From a virus, in the IMG/VR virus record IMGVR_UViG_3300038960_000076, positions 1 to 31,608 of that record: DNA of 31,608 bases; one strand, 5' to 3'. How positions within the stretch are numbered: position 1 is the first letter of the stretch; each line of letters begins with the position of its first letter. Under the pieces are notes generated by a model. The model saw nothing but the letters and a program-made list of their open reading frames with translations. It ran no database searches and was not told the origin of the DNA. This document shows, one piece after another, positions 13,250 through 19,328 of this stretch. Both the position numbers and the translations under genes were made by a program.

Positions 13250-13427
13250 TGTAGTATCACTTAAAGCTGATGAAAAAGTTTATTTTCTTTGCTCTAACGG
13301 TAATAAAAACATCATACAAGCTAGCAAAAATAAAAGAGAACTTACAAAAGTTATGGAAGATCTTAATAAAATAGCTAAGCAGTATCATGGGTTTATTGAA
13401 GATAGATTTTATTTACTAGAACAATGA
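13242..13427 (+). CDS. 61-residue unknown protein in the early operon
   Basis: Begins MNNVVSLKADEKVYFLCSNG and ends HGFIEDRFYLLEQ. Reads as two strands, a basic helix (KRELTKVMEDLNKIAKQYHG) and a last strand. AAAAAGG lies before ATG 13242. Its TGA overlaps the next ATG (ATGA), so both are coupled. No family is recognised. Confidence 0.55.
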   Translation: MNNVVSLKADEKVYFLCSNGNKNIIQASKNKRELTKVMEDLNKIAKQYHGFIEDRFYLLEQ

Positions 13428-13642
13428 ACGGTAAATATAAAGCCTTCTATTTCAATGATATAGAAAGATTTGAAGAGCTAAATAAAACTGTAGCTGACTG
13501 TGTTAAACTAACAAAAGAAAATCTAAACAAAATATACCCAAGCAACAAACAACTAATCCTAAATATAAAAGAAGTGGATTTGATGGTTCAGGCATTCCAT
13601 CTTCTACAAAAAAAATTACAGGATGACAATAATAATATTTAG
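13424..13642 (+). CDS. 72-residue unknown protein, last gene of the early operon
   Basis: Begins MNGKYKAFYFNDIERFEELN and is mostly helical, with a Lys/Asn-rich middle and LMVQAFHLLQKKLQD near the end. ATG 13424 is coupled to the upstream stop (ATGA). Its TAG overlaps the stop codon of the oppositely oriented metallopeptidase-like gene by four bases, so the two operons converge with no space for a standard terminator. The function is unknown. Confidence 0.55.
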   Translation: MNGKYKAFYFNDIERFEELNKTVADCVKLTKENLNKIYPSNKQLILNIKEVDLMVQAFHLLQKKLQDDNNNI

Positions 13643-14007
13643 TCCTGTAATAAATAATCTCTGAGCCATTTATTTTGTTTAAGCATAGTCATGAAGTGAT
13701 TAGTCAATGAGTTTACGACCAGCTCTTCATCTTCTGACTTTTCTAAACACATACCCTCGCCATTGGCAGTAGATAACCAAACACATAAATGAAAAATTTC
13801 ATGAACCAAACTATTTTTTTCATAGTTTAAATCTTGTCCATGCTGCAAGGTGATTGTAGCCTTGCGCTTGTCAAACAAACCAAAGTTATCAGTCATATGA
13901 TCATCATGGAACTGGGGTTTACAAACCTCTATCTTAATATCAATACCGCCTGCGTCTAAAACTTGGCCGTCTAATTTAATGGATTGTTTCCGAGATTTCG
14001 AGGTCAT
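13639..14007 (-). CDS. Small HExxH metallopeptidase-like protein
   Basis: A 122-residue protein with HEIFH at 69-73, embedded in NSLVHEIFHLCVWLS, and an acidic SEDEELVV (91-98) that could supply the third zinc ligand. This is the layout of phage zincins of the ImmA/SprT-like kind. Before the motif are strands (ATITLQHG) typical of the fold. Such proteins cleave repressors or host proteins in known cases, but the substrate here is unknown. The frame is open from ATG 14040; I prefer ATG 14007, which halves the overlap with the upstream gene to 32 bases. Neither start has a clear ribosome-binding site. Confidence 0.7.
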   Translation of the reverse strand: MTSKSRKQSIKLDGQVLDAGGIDIKIEVCKPQFHDDHMTDNFGLFDKRKATITLQHGQDLNYEKNSLVHEIFHLCVWLSTANGEGMCLEKSEDEELVVNSLTNHFMTMLKQNKWLRDYLLQD

Positions 14008-14242
14008 AAAATAATTCGTAGTCGTTTTCCTGTGTTTCAAACATCAATAAATCTAGATATTGTGAAGCTACAAGACTGGCTGCCATGGCCCTTGCAATTT
14101 TACGGCCTTGCTTTGGGCCAAACTGTGTAAGAAATTCTGTTCTGTAAAAACTGTCTGCAAGTTGGTTTATATCTGTTTCTTTTAAGTAGGTTTCAGACCT
14201 TGGCAAATCAGGTGTATCGAGTTTAAGTTTAATTTTAGTCAT
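13976..14242 (-). CDS. 88-residue helical protein upstream of the metallopeptidase
   Basis: Begins MTKIKLKLDTPDLPRSETYL and has two probable helices (NQLADSFYRTEFLTQFG and KIARAMAASLVASQYLDLLM). It ends in an acidic, aromatic tail (DYELFYDLEISETIH). It overlaps the metallopeptidase-like gene by 32 bases, and a toxin/antitoxin-like or substrate/peptidase pairing is conceivable but without direct support. No family is recognised. Confidence 0.6.
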   Translation of the reverse strand: MTKIKLKLDTPDLPRSETYLKETDINQLADSFYRTEFLTQFGPKQGRKIARAMAASLVASQYLDLLMFETQENDYELFYDLEISETIH

Positions 14243-14268
14243 ACTCGTACTATTATAACAAAAGTAAC

Positions 14269-14436
14269 CTATTTCCTGCTATGGTGCAAGCCACCATGCT
14301 TATTAATATACCTTTTCATACAAGATAAATGGTAATAATTAGGAGGTCTTAGATGATCTACGATAAAATCATCAACAATATGTAGTGTTTTTTTACAATA
14401 TCTGCACTTGTCAACCACCTTTTTTTGGTCTAACAT
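14269..14436 (-). CDS. 55-residue zinc-knuckle protein
   Basis: ATG 14436 opens MLDQKKVVDKCRYCKKTLHI and the frame ends at TAG 14269-14271. Cys11, Cys14, His36 and Cys39 (CRYC, then YYHLSC) form a treble-clef-like or half-LIM zinc site, followed by a basic tail (KRYINKHGGLHHSRK). Such mini zinc proteins bind DNA, RNA or partner proteins. It lies between a helical protein and a nuclease-like gene in a leftward cluster. Compare the similar protein at 17871-18047. Confidence 0.65.
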   Translation of the reverse strand: MLDQKKVVDKCRYCKKTLHIVDDFIVDHLRPPNYYHLSCMKRYINKHGGLHHSRK

Positions 14437-14468
14437 GATATAAGTTCATGAGAACTCCCCTTACCAGA

Positions 14469-14765
14469 TCAAAGGCTTTTTCCTGATCTCACTTTGGTCT
14501 GGTACTTATCCCATAAAAGATTGGCATATATCAAAGGCTCTAAGCCCTTGTTTTTCCAGTAAGATTTTTCGCCCAGTTGATGCAGCTCATAGTGATGCAA
14601 TGGACAAATCGGTACGACATATCGGTCTGAATTTTTTCTACCCAAAGCCCTTGGCTCTGCATAAGTAATATGATGGGCCTGTATATCCTGATCTGTACCA
14701 CAAATAGCGCATGGGTAATTATCCCTGACATATTTCAGGTATTTAGGGCTTCTTTGGTAGGCCAC
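14469..14765 (-). CDS. DUF968-like HNH nuclease-type protein
   Basis: A 98-residue protein with an N-terminal CAIC (19-22), then QAHHITYAEPRALGRK (29-44), VVPICPLHHYELHQLG (50-65) and a C-terminal helix. The Cys pair, the His-His and the CPLHHxxxH block form the beta-beta-alpha metal fold of DUF968/recombination-endonuclease-like HNH proteins. It probably cuts or resolves DNA. The start is GTG 14765, one base of which is shared with the TAG of the upstream gene; no ATG is available in this frame. Whether it acts in recombination, packaging or host DNA attack cannot be told. Confidence 0.75.
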   Translation of the reverse strand: MAYQRSPKYLKYVRDNYPCAICGTDQDIQAHHITYAEPRALGRKNSDRYVVPICPLHHYELHQLGEKSYWKNKGLEPLIYANLLWDKYQTKVRSGKSL

Positions 14766-15229
14766 TAACGTATTGTATTTGGGTTAGATTTAAGGCCTAG
14801 TGGGTACATAGCCATGGATAAGGCTTCTTTTAACATTCTGCTCACCTTTCTAGGCCCTATGCCTGTTTTATTACTAAATTGTTTTATGGTGTATCCTACC
14901 CCACAGATATCAAATAGAATAGGCCTATATCGCTCTCCAATGGCCTCATTTACACGATTTAGCTGCTTTATAGCATCGAGCCTGCCTTCACCAGAACTGA
15001 TCGATTTTGAGCCATCTATGCGACATCCGTATTCTGTGATTAAATCGTTACCCCTGCTGACTAGCAAGGATCTTTCGTAGTAATATCTGTATCTCTCAGC
15101 GCATTCTGTTTCGAGCTGAGTAAGTATCTTTTTGCTTGCAAGGTAGCTGATCTCGGACTCTCTTGCATTATATGCTTTTAATGCACCCTGACCCCTGTAT
15201 TCAATCAGTCTTTTGTCTTCGTTTTGCAT
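14765..15229 (-). CDS. Putative HTH DNA-binding protein (DUF6456-like)
   Basis: A 154-residue protein starting MQNEDKRLIEYRGQGALKAY. The N-terminal half is helical and basic, with a central LDAIKQLNRVNEAIGERYRP block, and the end has an HTH-like helix pair: YTIKQFSNKTGIGPRKVSRM, then LKEALSMAMYPLGL. The arrangement recalls DUF6456-type proteins of alphaproteobacterial phages and late regulators such as RinA, which share a C-terminal sigma-like HTH. A regulator of the neighbouring divergent promoter would fit. The assignment rests on pattern only. Confidence 0.55.
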   Translation of the reverse strand: MQNEDKRLIEYRGQGALKAYNARESEISYLASKKILTQLETECAERYRYYYERSLLVSRGNDLITEYGCRIDGSKSISSGEGRLDAIKQLNRVNEAIGERYRPILFDICGVGYTIKQFSNKTGIGPRKVSRMLKEALSMAMYPLGLKSNPNTIR

Positions 15230-15410
15230 TAAGCTCCGCCAAATATCTGTTCAACCATACTTTGTAATCCTCTCTACTCATTTTTTTCTTCATTTTCAAG
15301 GCTAGGCCCATAGTCCAATGTGGTTTCCGATCATAAGAATTATAACGTAAACTGCGTTTTTTTGCAACTTGCGCTAATAATTCATCAACTTTAAAAATAT
15401 TTCTTGACAA
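15201..15410 (-). CDS. 69-residue basic helical protein, TTG start
   Basis: The first codon is TTG 15410; there is no upstream ATG before a stop at 15441, and the next Met (residue 34) would remove half the protein. It begins MSRNIFKVDELLAQVAKKRS and continues SYDRKPHWTMGLALKMKKKM, ending in a basic helix. GAGAGG lies 12 bases before the TTG. It overlaps the HTH protein by 29 bases and is the first gene of the leftward cluster. A small DNA-binding protein is possible. No family is recognised. Confidence 0.55.
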   Translation of the reverse strand: MSRNIFKVDELLAQVAKKRSLRYNSYDRKPHWTMGLALKMKKKMSREDYKVWLNRYLAELNAKRRQKTD

Positions 15411-15434
15411 CTTTTGTAAAGACCTCTCTATTAT
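15404..15434 (+). promoter_or_regulatory. Possible rightward promoter for the nuclease operon
   Basis: TTGACA (15404-15409, full consensus) is followed after 19 bases by TATTAT (15429-15434); a perfect TATAAT lies a little further on, at 24 bases. Spacing is longer than the ideal 17. The -35 box overlaps the start codon of the leftward gene. Additional TATAAT boxes at 15490 and 15495 sit so close to ATG 15504 that a leaderless message is another option. Confidence 0.4.
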
Positions 15435-15450
15435 ATAATATTATTTAATC

Positions 15451-15478
15451 GTTATACATAAACACATATATAAAACAA
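15451..15478 (-). promoter_or_regulatory. Possible leftward promoter for the HTH/HNH cluster
   Basis: On the minus strand TTGTTT (15478-15473) and TATAAC (15456-15451) are separated by 16 bases. Transcription would begin about 35 bases before the TTG start at 15410 and include the GAGAGG ribosome-binding site. It lies face to face with the rightward promoter, so the two must interfere. Confidence 0.35.
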
Positions 15479-15503
15479 ATAATATAATTTATAATATAAT
15501 GCA

Positions 15504-16298
15504 ATGACACTTAGAGAATTTTTTGTTGGTAACCCAAGAGTTAAATTAAAGTTTTACAGCGACACACATAAGTATTTTTTAGAAGATAAACAAATACCAA
15601 ATGCAAGTGATCTTGCAAAAGTATGTCAGGATAGTTTTCCATTAATACTTTGGTCAGCTAAATGCGCAGCAGAAAAATTTGATGATCTTATTGAACCTGG
15701 AAAACCAATAGATGAAATTCAAAAGAAAGAAATCTTCCAACAAATCAAAACAGCACATAGAAACACACTTGAAAAAGCAGGTGATATTGGAACGAATGTT
15801 CACCAACACATCGAAGACTATATTAAAACCGACTCTGAACCTGACATTTACAATGAACAAATAAAACACAGCTTCAGCTTGTTTAAAAACTGGTGGGATG
15901 AAAACAAAAACTTTTATGAAGTTATGTATCTTGAAAGAGTTTGTTACCACTCACTAGGTTTTTGTGGAACTGTAGATGCTGTGATGCGTGATGCAATGAC
16001 AGGTGAGGTTGTTGTGTTTGATTGGAAATCTGGATCTAATATTTACAAAAGCCATGTGATGCAATGTATGTTTTATTTGATGGCTTTGAATGAAGAGTTT
16101 GGTTTTGACTGTAAAAGAATAATGATAGTCAATGCACCAAAGACTGGCAAACTAAAAACTAAAGCTGTTGATGTAACAAAGGCTGATTTAAAAGCTGCTA
16201 AGTCTGCTTTGCTTTTGTATCAATGGCTCAATAAAAAGGAAAGGAAAGTTAAGAATGTCAATCTACCAAGCCGAAGGAAAATTAAAAAAATTAATTAA
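15504..16298 (+). CDS. RecB/Cas4-type PD-(D/E)XK exonuclease
   Basis: A 264-residue protein with all motifs of the RecB-like nuclease family. GTNVHQHIEDY (96-106) supplies the N-terminal His100, GFCGTVDAVM (152-161) the metal-binding Asp158, VVVFDWKSGS (169-178) Asp173 and Lys175, and the following helix carries Gln187 (SHVMQCMFYL). It would resect DNA for recombination or replication, or degrade host DNA. It heads the second rightward operon. No ribosome-binding site precedes ATG 15504, whereas TATAAT repeats do, suggesting a leaderless or very short leader message. Confidence 0.85.
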   Translation: MTLREFFVGNPRVKLKFYSDTHKYFLEDKQIPNASDLAKVCQDSFPLILWSAKCAAEKFDDLIEPGKPIDEIQKKEIFQQIKTAHRNTLEKAGDIGTNVHQHIEDYIKTDSEPDIYNEQIKHSFSLFKNWWDENKNFYEVMYLERVCYHSLGFCGTVDAVMRDAMTGEVVVFDWKSGSNIYKSHVMQCMFYLMALNEEFGFDCKRIMIVNAPKTGKLKTKAVDVTKADLKAAKSALLLYQWLNKKERKVKNVNLPSRRKIKKIN

Positions 16299-16746
16299 CT
16301 ATGCTGATCCAGGTGAGAAACCTAATTGGTATGTAATAATTAATGACATGGATGACCAAGATCACAGGGCCTATAGTAGTCAGGATCTATCTAAATACAA
16401 AAAAAAGTTAGATGAAGAAGATACTGTTCTTATATCTGCAAAAGGTGAAAAGGCAGTCCACAAATCAGGTAAAAATGAAGGAAAAAACTTTATATCAAAA
16501 GCAGTGATAAGTGATTGGCTTGCAGAAGATAAACAGGAAGTTAAAACAGAAGCTCCTGTAGTCACAAACGGCAGCGCATCAAAAGAAAATGTTCAGTTTG
16601 ATAATTCTCTAAAGATTGCTGAGATGACGTTGCTTTATAAAACTTGTATGGAAGCTGTTAATGGTGACGAAATGCTTGGCTCATTAGAGGAAAGCAATCG
16701 TAAAGATATATCAACAACATTCTTTTTAAGTTTAGTAAGGAGGTAA
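16255..16746 (+). CDS. 163-residue partner of the RecB-like nuclease, unknown function
   Basis: Begins MSIYQAEGKLKKLINYADPG. The first 85 residues show alternating strands (PNWYVIINDMD, TVLISAKGEKA), the pattern of a small beta-barrel, then an acidic linker (EDKQEVKTEAP) and a helical C-terminus with two Cys-free amphipathic stretches. It overlaps the nuclease gene by 44 bases, which implies joint expression. A single-strand DNA-binding or annealing partner is a reasonable guess from the context. I do not recognise a named family. GGAAAGG lies upstream of ATG 16255. Confidence 0.6.
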   Translation: MSIYQAEGKLKKLINYADPGEKPNWYVIINDMDDQDHRAYSSQDLSKYKKKLDEEDTVLISAKGEKAVHKSGKNEGKNFISKAVISDWLAEDKQEVKTEAPVVTNGSASKENVQFDNSLKIAEMTLLYKTCMEAVNGDEMLGSLEESNRKDISTTFFLSLVRR

Positions 16747-16751
16747 TTTAG

Positions 16752-16916
16752 ATGAGTGATAATATGAAAACCAATCTAAACTATCTTGAACTTATGGCTC
16801 GAATTGATCGTATTAAATCTTCACTTTCTTTTTTAATGGAAGACGCAAAAAGATTAGGAGATAATTTTGATAGATTGCAAAAAACAATAGATCATTCAGT
16901 AAAACCAGAAAAATAA
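16752..16916 (+). CDS. 54-residue coiled-coil protein
   Basis: ATG 16752 is preceded by AAGGAGG at good distance and opens MSDNMKTNLNYLELMARIDR. The heptad-like pattern IDRIKSSLSFLMEDAKRL, then FDRLQKTI indicates one continuous amphipathic helix or coiled coil. The strong ribosome-binding site and the tidy fit between neighbours support it. The function is unknown; a small adaptor or inhibitor is possible. Confidence 0.6.
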   Translation: MSDNMKTNLNYLELMARIDRIKSSLSFLMEDAKRLGDNFDRLQKTIDHSVKPEK

Positions 16917-16934
16917 AACTAACAGGAGGTAATA

Positions 16935-17135
16935 ATGGAAGCAATTACACAAGCAAAAATACTAAAGTATGCTTTAAAACTAAAAGATCTTAACGATAGA
17001 TTAGAGAAAGCTAATCCGTTTAAAAAGAAACAAAGTCCGTTGAATGAGTATAAAGAGAAACTTGTAGAAACTCCGACTCACCCTGATGTATTTCAGGATG
17101 CTTACATAGACAGTGACGCAGACGATCAATGTTAG
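16935..17135 (+). CDS. 66-residue unknown protein
   Basis: Begins MEAITQAKILKYALKLKDLN with a basic helical half and ends in an acidic tail (DVFQDAYIDSDADDQC). AGGAGG precedes ATG 16935. The last codons overlap the start of the next gene by seven bases. The charge split resembles small adaptor proteins, but no family is recognised. Confidence 0.6.
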   Translation: MEAITQAKILKYALKLKDLNDRLEKANPFKKKQSPLNEYKEKLVETPTHPDVFQDAYIDSDADDQC

Positions 17136-17461
17136 ATCAACTTAGTGAAAAGTCTGTTGAGGAAGCTCTTGACTGGATGACTAAAAATGATGATAAGTTA
17201 GCAGAAAAAAAATCTGACTATCATCATCTTGATAGATTTAGCAAAACTCTCAAAGCTCAACTAATGAACAATGAGTCTAGCAATATGTCGGTATCAGCTA
17301 GGGAACAGTTGGCCCTCGCTAATGAACATTATCTAACTCATTTGGATGGCTTGCGAGAAGCTGAGAAACAGTATCTGGAATTAGAATATAAGATGGACCA
17401 GAAGAAACTTATTTGTCAGCTATGGCAAACCGTCAGCGCAAACCGTAGACAGAGTGTGTAA
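17129..17461 (+). CDS. 110-residue helical protein, unknown function
   Basis: Begins MLDQLSEKSVEEALDWMTKN and is predicted entirely helical, with long charged helices (LREAEKQYLELEYKMDQKKL) ending in a basic tail. It resembles small phage recombination or replication accessory proteins in general shape only. Its start overlaps the preceding stop by seven bases and has no clear ribosome-binding site, so translation is likely coupled. No family is recognised. Confidence 0.6.
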   Translation: MLDQLSEKSVEEALDWMTKNDDKLAEKKSDYHHLDRFSKTLKAQLMNNESSNMSVSAREQLALANEHYLTHLDGLREAEKQYLELEYKMDQKKLICQLWQTVSANRRQSV

Positions 17462-17480
17462 ATTGTGGTTAGTTCTATGA

Positions 17481-17870
17481 GTGAAAACAAAACAAGAACA
17501 ACAGCAGAACAAACCAGAAATGACACCAGAAACCCAACTATGGGTCTCTGTTATTATAGTGGCTTTACATGACTCACGTATGGACTTCAACGATGTAAGC
17601 ATTGTTGAACGTAAGGCACTAAACCACCAAACCTACTACGATTTTGTAGACAGTAAAGATTTCAGAATATCAAAGAAAAGAACATTAAACCTAGTTGACT
17701 GTGTTGAAGCCCGAATGTGGTTCGAGAAACAAGACGATCAGTTTCAGATGGTATGCAATATGGCAAACCTAGATCCTGAATGGGTATTCAATCTCTATCG
17801 AGATGTATTACACAAAGATGACATTGATCCAACAGAGATACTAAAAAGATTTTTTATGTTTAAGTTTTAA
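17481..17870 (+). CDS. 129-residue unknown protein, last gene of the nuclease operon
   Basis: From GTG 17481 the protein begins MKTKQEQQQNKPEMTPETQL; an internal ATG at 17520 (MTPETQLWVSVIIVALHDSR) is an equally good start, as neither has a clear ribosome-binding site. The core has a hydrophobic helix, then ERKALNHQTYYDFVDSKDFR and CNMANLDPEWVFNLYRDVLH, compatible with a small DNA-binding or replication accessory protein. I recall similar ALHD...DF..VC.MA.LDPEWV proteins in marine phages, without function. Its TAA directly abuts the stop of the opposite gene at 17871. Confidence 0.65.
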   Translation: MKTKQEQQQNKPEMTPETQLWVSVIIVALHDSRMDFNDVSIVERKALNHQTYYDFVDSKDFRISKKRTLNLVDCVEARMWFEKQDDQFQMVCNMANLDPEWVFNLYRDVLHKDDIDPTEILKRFFMFKF

Positions 17871-18047
17871 TCACGGCCTGATGTACGAAGTGAAGCAATC
17901 TTCTTCTTTGCTTTTGTAAGCATCGTGGCACAAATACCTTTTATGGATGATGTTGCTTTCTTCCACAACAAACGGAGTGCCGAACCTAAAAATTTCTTTA
18001 CCGCACTTTTCACAGTTTCCAAGTTTAACATTTTTTTCTCTCCTCAT
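17871..18047 (-). CDS. 58-residue zinc-knuckle protein
   Basis: ATG 18047 overlaps the preceding TAA (TAATG) and opens MRREKNVKLGNCEKCGKEIF; the frame ends at TGA 17871-17873. Cys12, Cys15, His36 and Cys41 (CEKC, then HKRYLCHD) form a probable zinc site of the same C-x2-C...H-x(3-4)-C kind as the 14269-14436 protein. A different frame over the same bases (MLNLETVKSAVKKF) is poorer and lacks the coupling. It is the last gene of the long leftward structural/lysis operon. Confidence 0.65.
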   Translation of the reverse strand: MRREKNVKLGNCEKCGKEIFRFGTPFVVEESNIIHKRYLCHDAYKSKEEDCFTSYIRP

Positions 18048-18268
18048 TAGTCATATATCTTTTTAATTTTAAGTCTGCCCATATCTTCATATAGCTCTGC
18101 TTTTACTTCTTTGCATTGCATTACCATACCGTCTTGATTAGCTCCGATGTTACGTTCAATAACTCTGCGCTGTTTCAAACAGTCGGTCATGCCGTCAGTC
18201 GGAACATACTCAATGATTGATCCGTTCTGTATCATCAATATTGCAAATACTACTTTAATGGTTTCCAT
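18047..18268 (-). CDS. 73-residue secreted or membrane-anchored protein
   Basis: Begins METIKVVFAILMIQNGSIIE. The first 13 residues form a short hydrophobic segment, like a signal or anchor. Two Cys (in TDCLKQRR and MQCKEVKAE) could form a periplasmic disulfide. I recall similar proteins (hydrophobic start, then CLKxxRxxERN and VKAEL) from marine phages, beside other small membrane genes. The position after the holin candidate suggests a lysis accessory or superinfection factor; not proven. Confidence 0.6.
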   Translation of the reverse strand: METIKVVFAILMIQNGSIIEYVPTDGMTDCLKQRRVIERNIGANQDGMVMQCKEVKAELYEDMGRLKIKKIYD

Positions 18269-18656
18269 TCTGTCTTACCTTATCTTTTAAATCCTCTACA
18301 GCATCCTCTAGTTTTAGAATACGATCTTCAAAAAAGTTTATGGTAAGGTCTTGTGATCTATCTTTTGGTAGATCTTTTAAGTCTTCTTCAATCGCCTCTA
18401 TTTGTGTACCAATATATTCAATCAACATAAATTGTTCTGAGTCGGCTGGCAGTGAACCCAGCTCTCCCCTTGGCCACTTAATTCTGAACTCAGTATTCTT
18501 TTCTAAGTCAGCTTGCATAAGCTGTATTTCTGTTTCTATAATATTTAGTCTTTCAATAACCCCAAAACCAAACCAACAGCCTACGGCTACTGCTCCAATT
18601 ATTGAGATTAAATTACGCATCGGCATGGAGACAGCCGTGTTTTCACTTATCTTCAT
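18255..18656 (-). CDS. 133-residue membrane-anchored coiled-coil protein, spanin- or lysis-like
   Basis: Begins MKISENTAVSMPMRNLISII; one transmembrane helix (about 15-34, ending GCWFGFGVIE) is followed by ETEIQLMQADLEKNTEFRIK, the conserved-looking WPRGELGSLPADSEQFMLIE (about 61-80) and a C-terminal coiled coil (ILKLEDAVEDLKDKV). The single anchor plus periplasmic-type coiled coil is the shape of an inner-membrane spanin subunit, but no lipoprotein partner with a lipobox is seen. I recall this protein (WPRGELGxLPAD) as a common hypothetical in marine phages. It overlaps its neighbours on both sides. Confidence 0.65.
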   Translation of the reverse strand: MKISENTAVSMPMRNLISIIGAVAVGCWFGFGVIERLNIIETEIQLMQADLEKNTEFRIKWPRGELGSLPADSEQFMLIEYIGTQIEAIEEDLKDLPKDRSQDLTINFFEDRILKLEDAVEDLKDKVRQNGNH

Positions 18657-18880
18657 ACTTCTTCTAGCTCTCTATTCTCACAGTAAAAGGCCCATGTCTT
18701 GAGTGGTTTGCCATCGTAATTGCCTTTCTCTTCTGCAAGTTCCATGACCAGTTCTACCTTGTTCCAAAAAACAAAGTCTAAACATTCCTGCCTTGCTTCA
18801 AATGATTTAAGCATATAGTCAGTGTAGATAGGCTTATCTACATCTTCATACCACATCATGGCTGATATAATCCAAATCAT
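18653..18880 (-). CDS. 75-residue small protein with hydrophobic N-terminus
   Basis: Begins MIWIISAMMWYEDVDKPIYT, a ten-residue hydrophobic start, then a Cys in EARQECLDFVFWNK and another in WAFYCENREL. The two Cys and short signal-like start match export to the periplasm. It is coupled by ATGA overlaps to the genes on both sides, so it belongs to the same lysis-like set. No family is recognised. Confidence 0.6.
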   Translation of the reverse strand: MIWIISAMMWYEDVDKPIYTDYMLKSFEARQECLDFVFWNKVELVMELAEEKGNYDGKPLKTWAFYCENRELEEV

Positions 18881-19314
18881 TTTTTAACTAAGCTGCCACC
18901 AAAGTATAAACCTGTTATTGCTGCTACTAAATTTGTATCTAGCGGTGTTATAACAATACCCCTAGCTGCCATAGGAACCCATTGCATTACTTCTTTGCCC
19001 TCAAAGAAAAGGAACCCAGGTTTAAATTCTAAGTACCCTACAATAACTTGCGCCTGTGGATCTATCAAAGGTAGTATCTTTGGCAATACAATAATTGCAA
19101 ATATTGCAGTCAATGCAATTATTCTACGTGTCCATTGAAAACCTACGTTCTCATATTCTCTTGCTTCTCTGAAAGCTGCTGTTTGAACTTCAGCTCTCTC
19201 AAGCATCATCTTTTGCTGTGCTTGTTTTGCTTTAATACTTTGTGACCAAATGCTCATCACTCCACCCAGTACGGTAGAGCCAAGCATAGTAATCATCTCA
19301 AAGGGAATACCCAT
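18877..19314 (-). CDS. Putative holin (three transmembrane segments)
   Basis: A 145-residue protein with three hydrophobic segments: around 7-23 (MITMLGSTVLGGVMSIW), around 65-84 (IIALTAIFAIIVLPKILPLI) and at the C-terminus (LVAAITGLYFGGSLV). A charged helix (KAKQAQQKMMLERAEVQTAA) lies between the first two. I recall this opening (MGIPFEMITMLGSTVLGG) from marine phages, where it is often suggested to be a holin. Size and segment number suit a class I-like holin controlling timing of lysis. It has a strong AGGAGG before ATG 19314. Confidence 0.65.
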   Translation of the reverse strand: MGIPFEMITMLGSTVLGGVMSIWSQSIKAKQAQQKMMLERAEVQTAAFREAREYENVGFQWTRRIIALTAIFAIIVLPKILPLIDPQAQVIVGYLEFKPGFLFFEGKEVMQWVPMAARGIVITPLDTNLVAAITGLYFGGSLVKK

Positions 19315-19328
19315 TGAAACCTCCTATG

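Noticed and set aside
13618-13648. CAGGA/TCCTG hairpin at the convergent junction as a bidirectional terminator
   Set aside because: Only five or six base pairs with a loop of more than 15 bases and no U-run on either side.
14353-14388. Plus-strand AGGAGG followed by a short frame (MIYDKIINNM)
   Set aside because: It is antisense to the zinc-knuckle gene, where the bases encode its RPPNYY segment; ten codons with no coupling are not convincing.
17477-17572. Plus-strand 31-codon frame starting MSENKTRTTAEQ
   Set aside because: It runs out of frame through the start of the 129-residue gene, shows no coherent pattern and has no ribosome-binding site.
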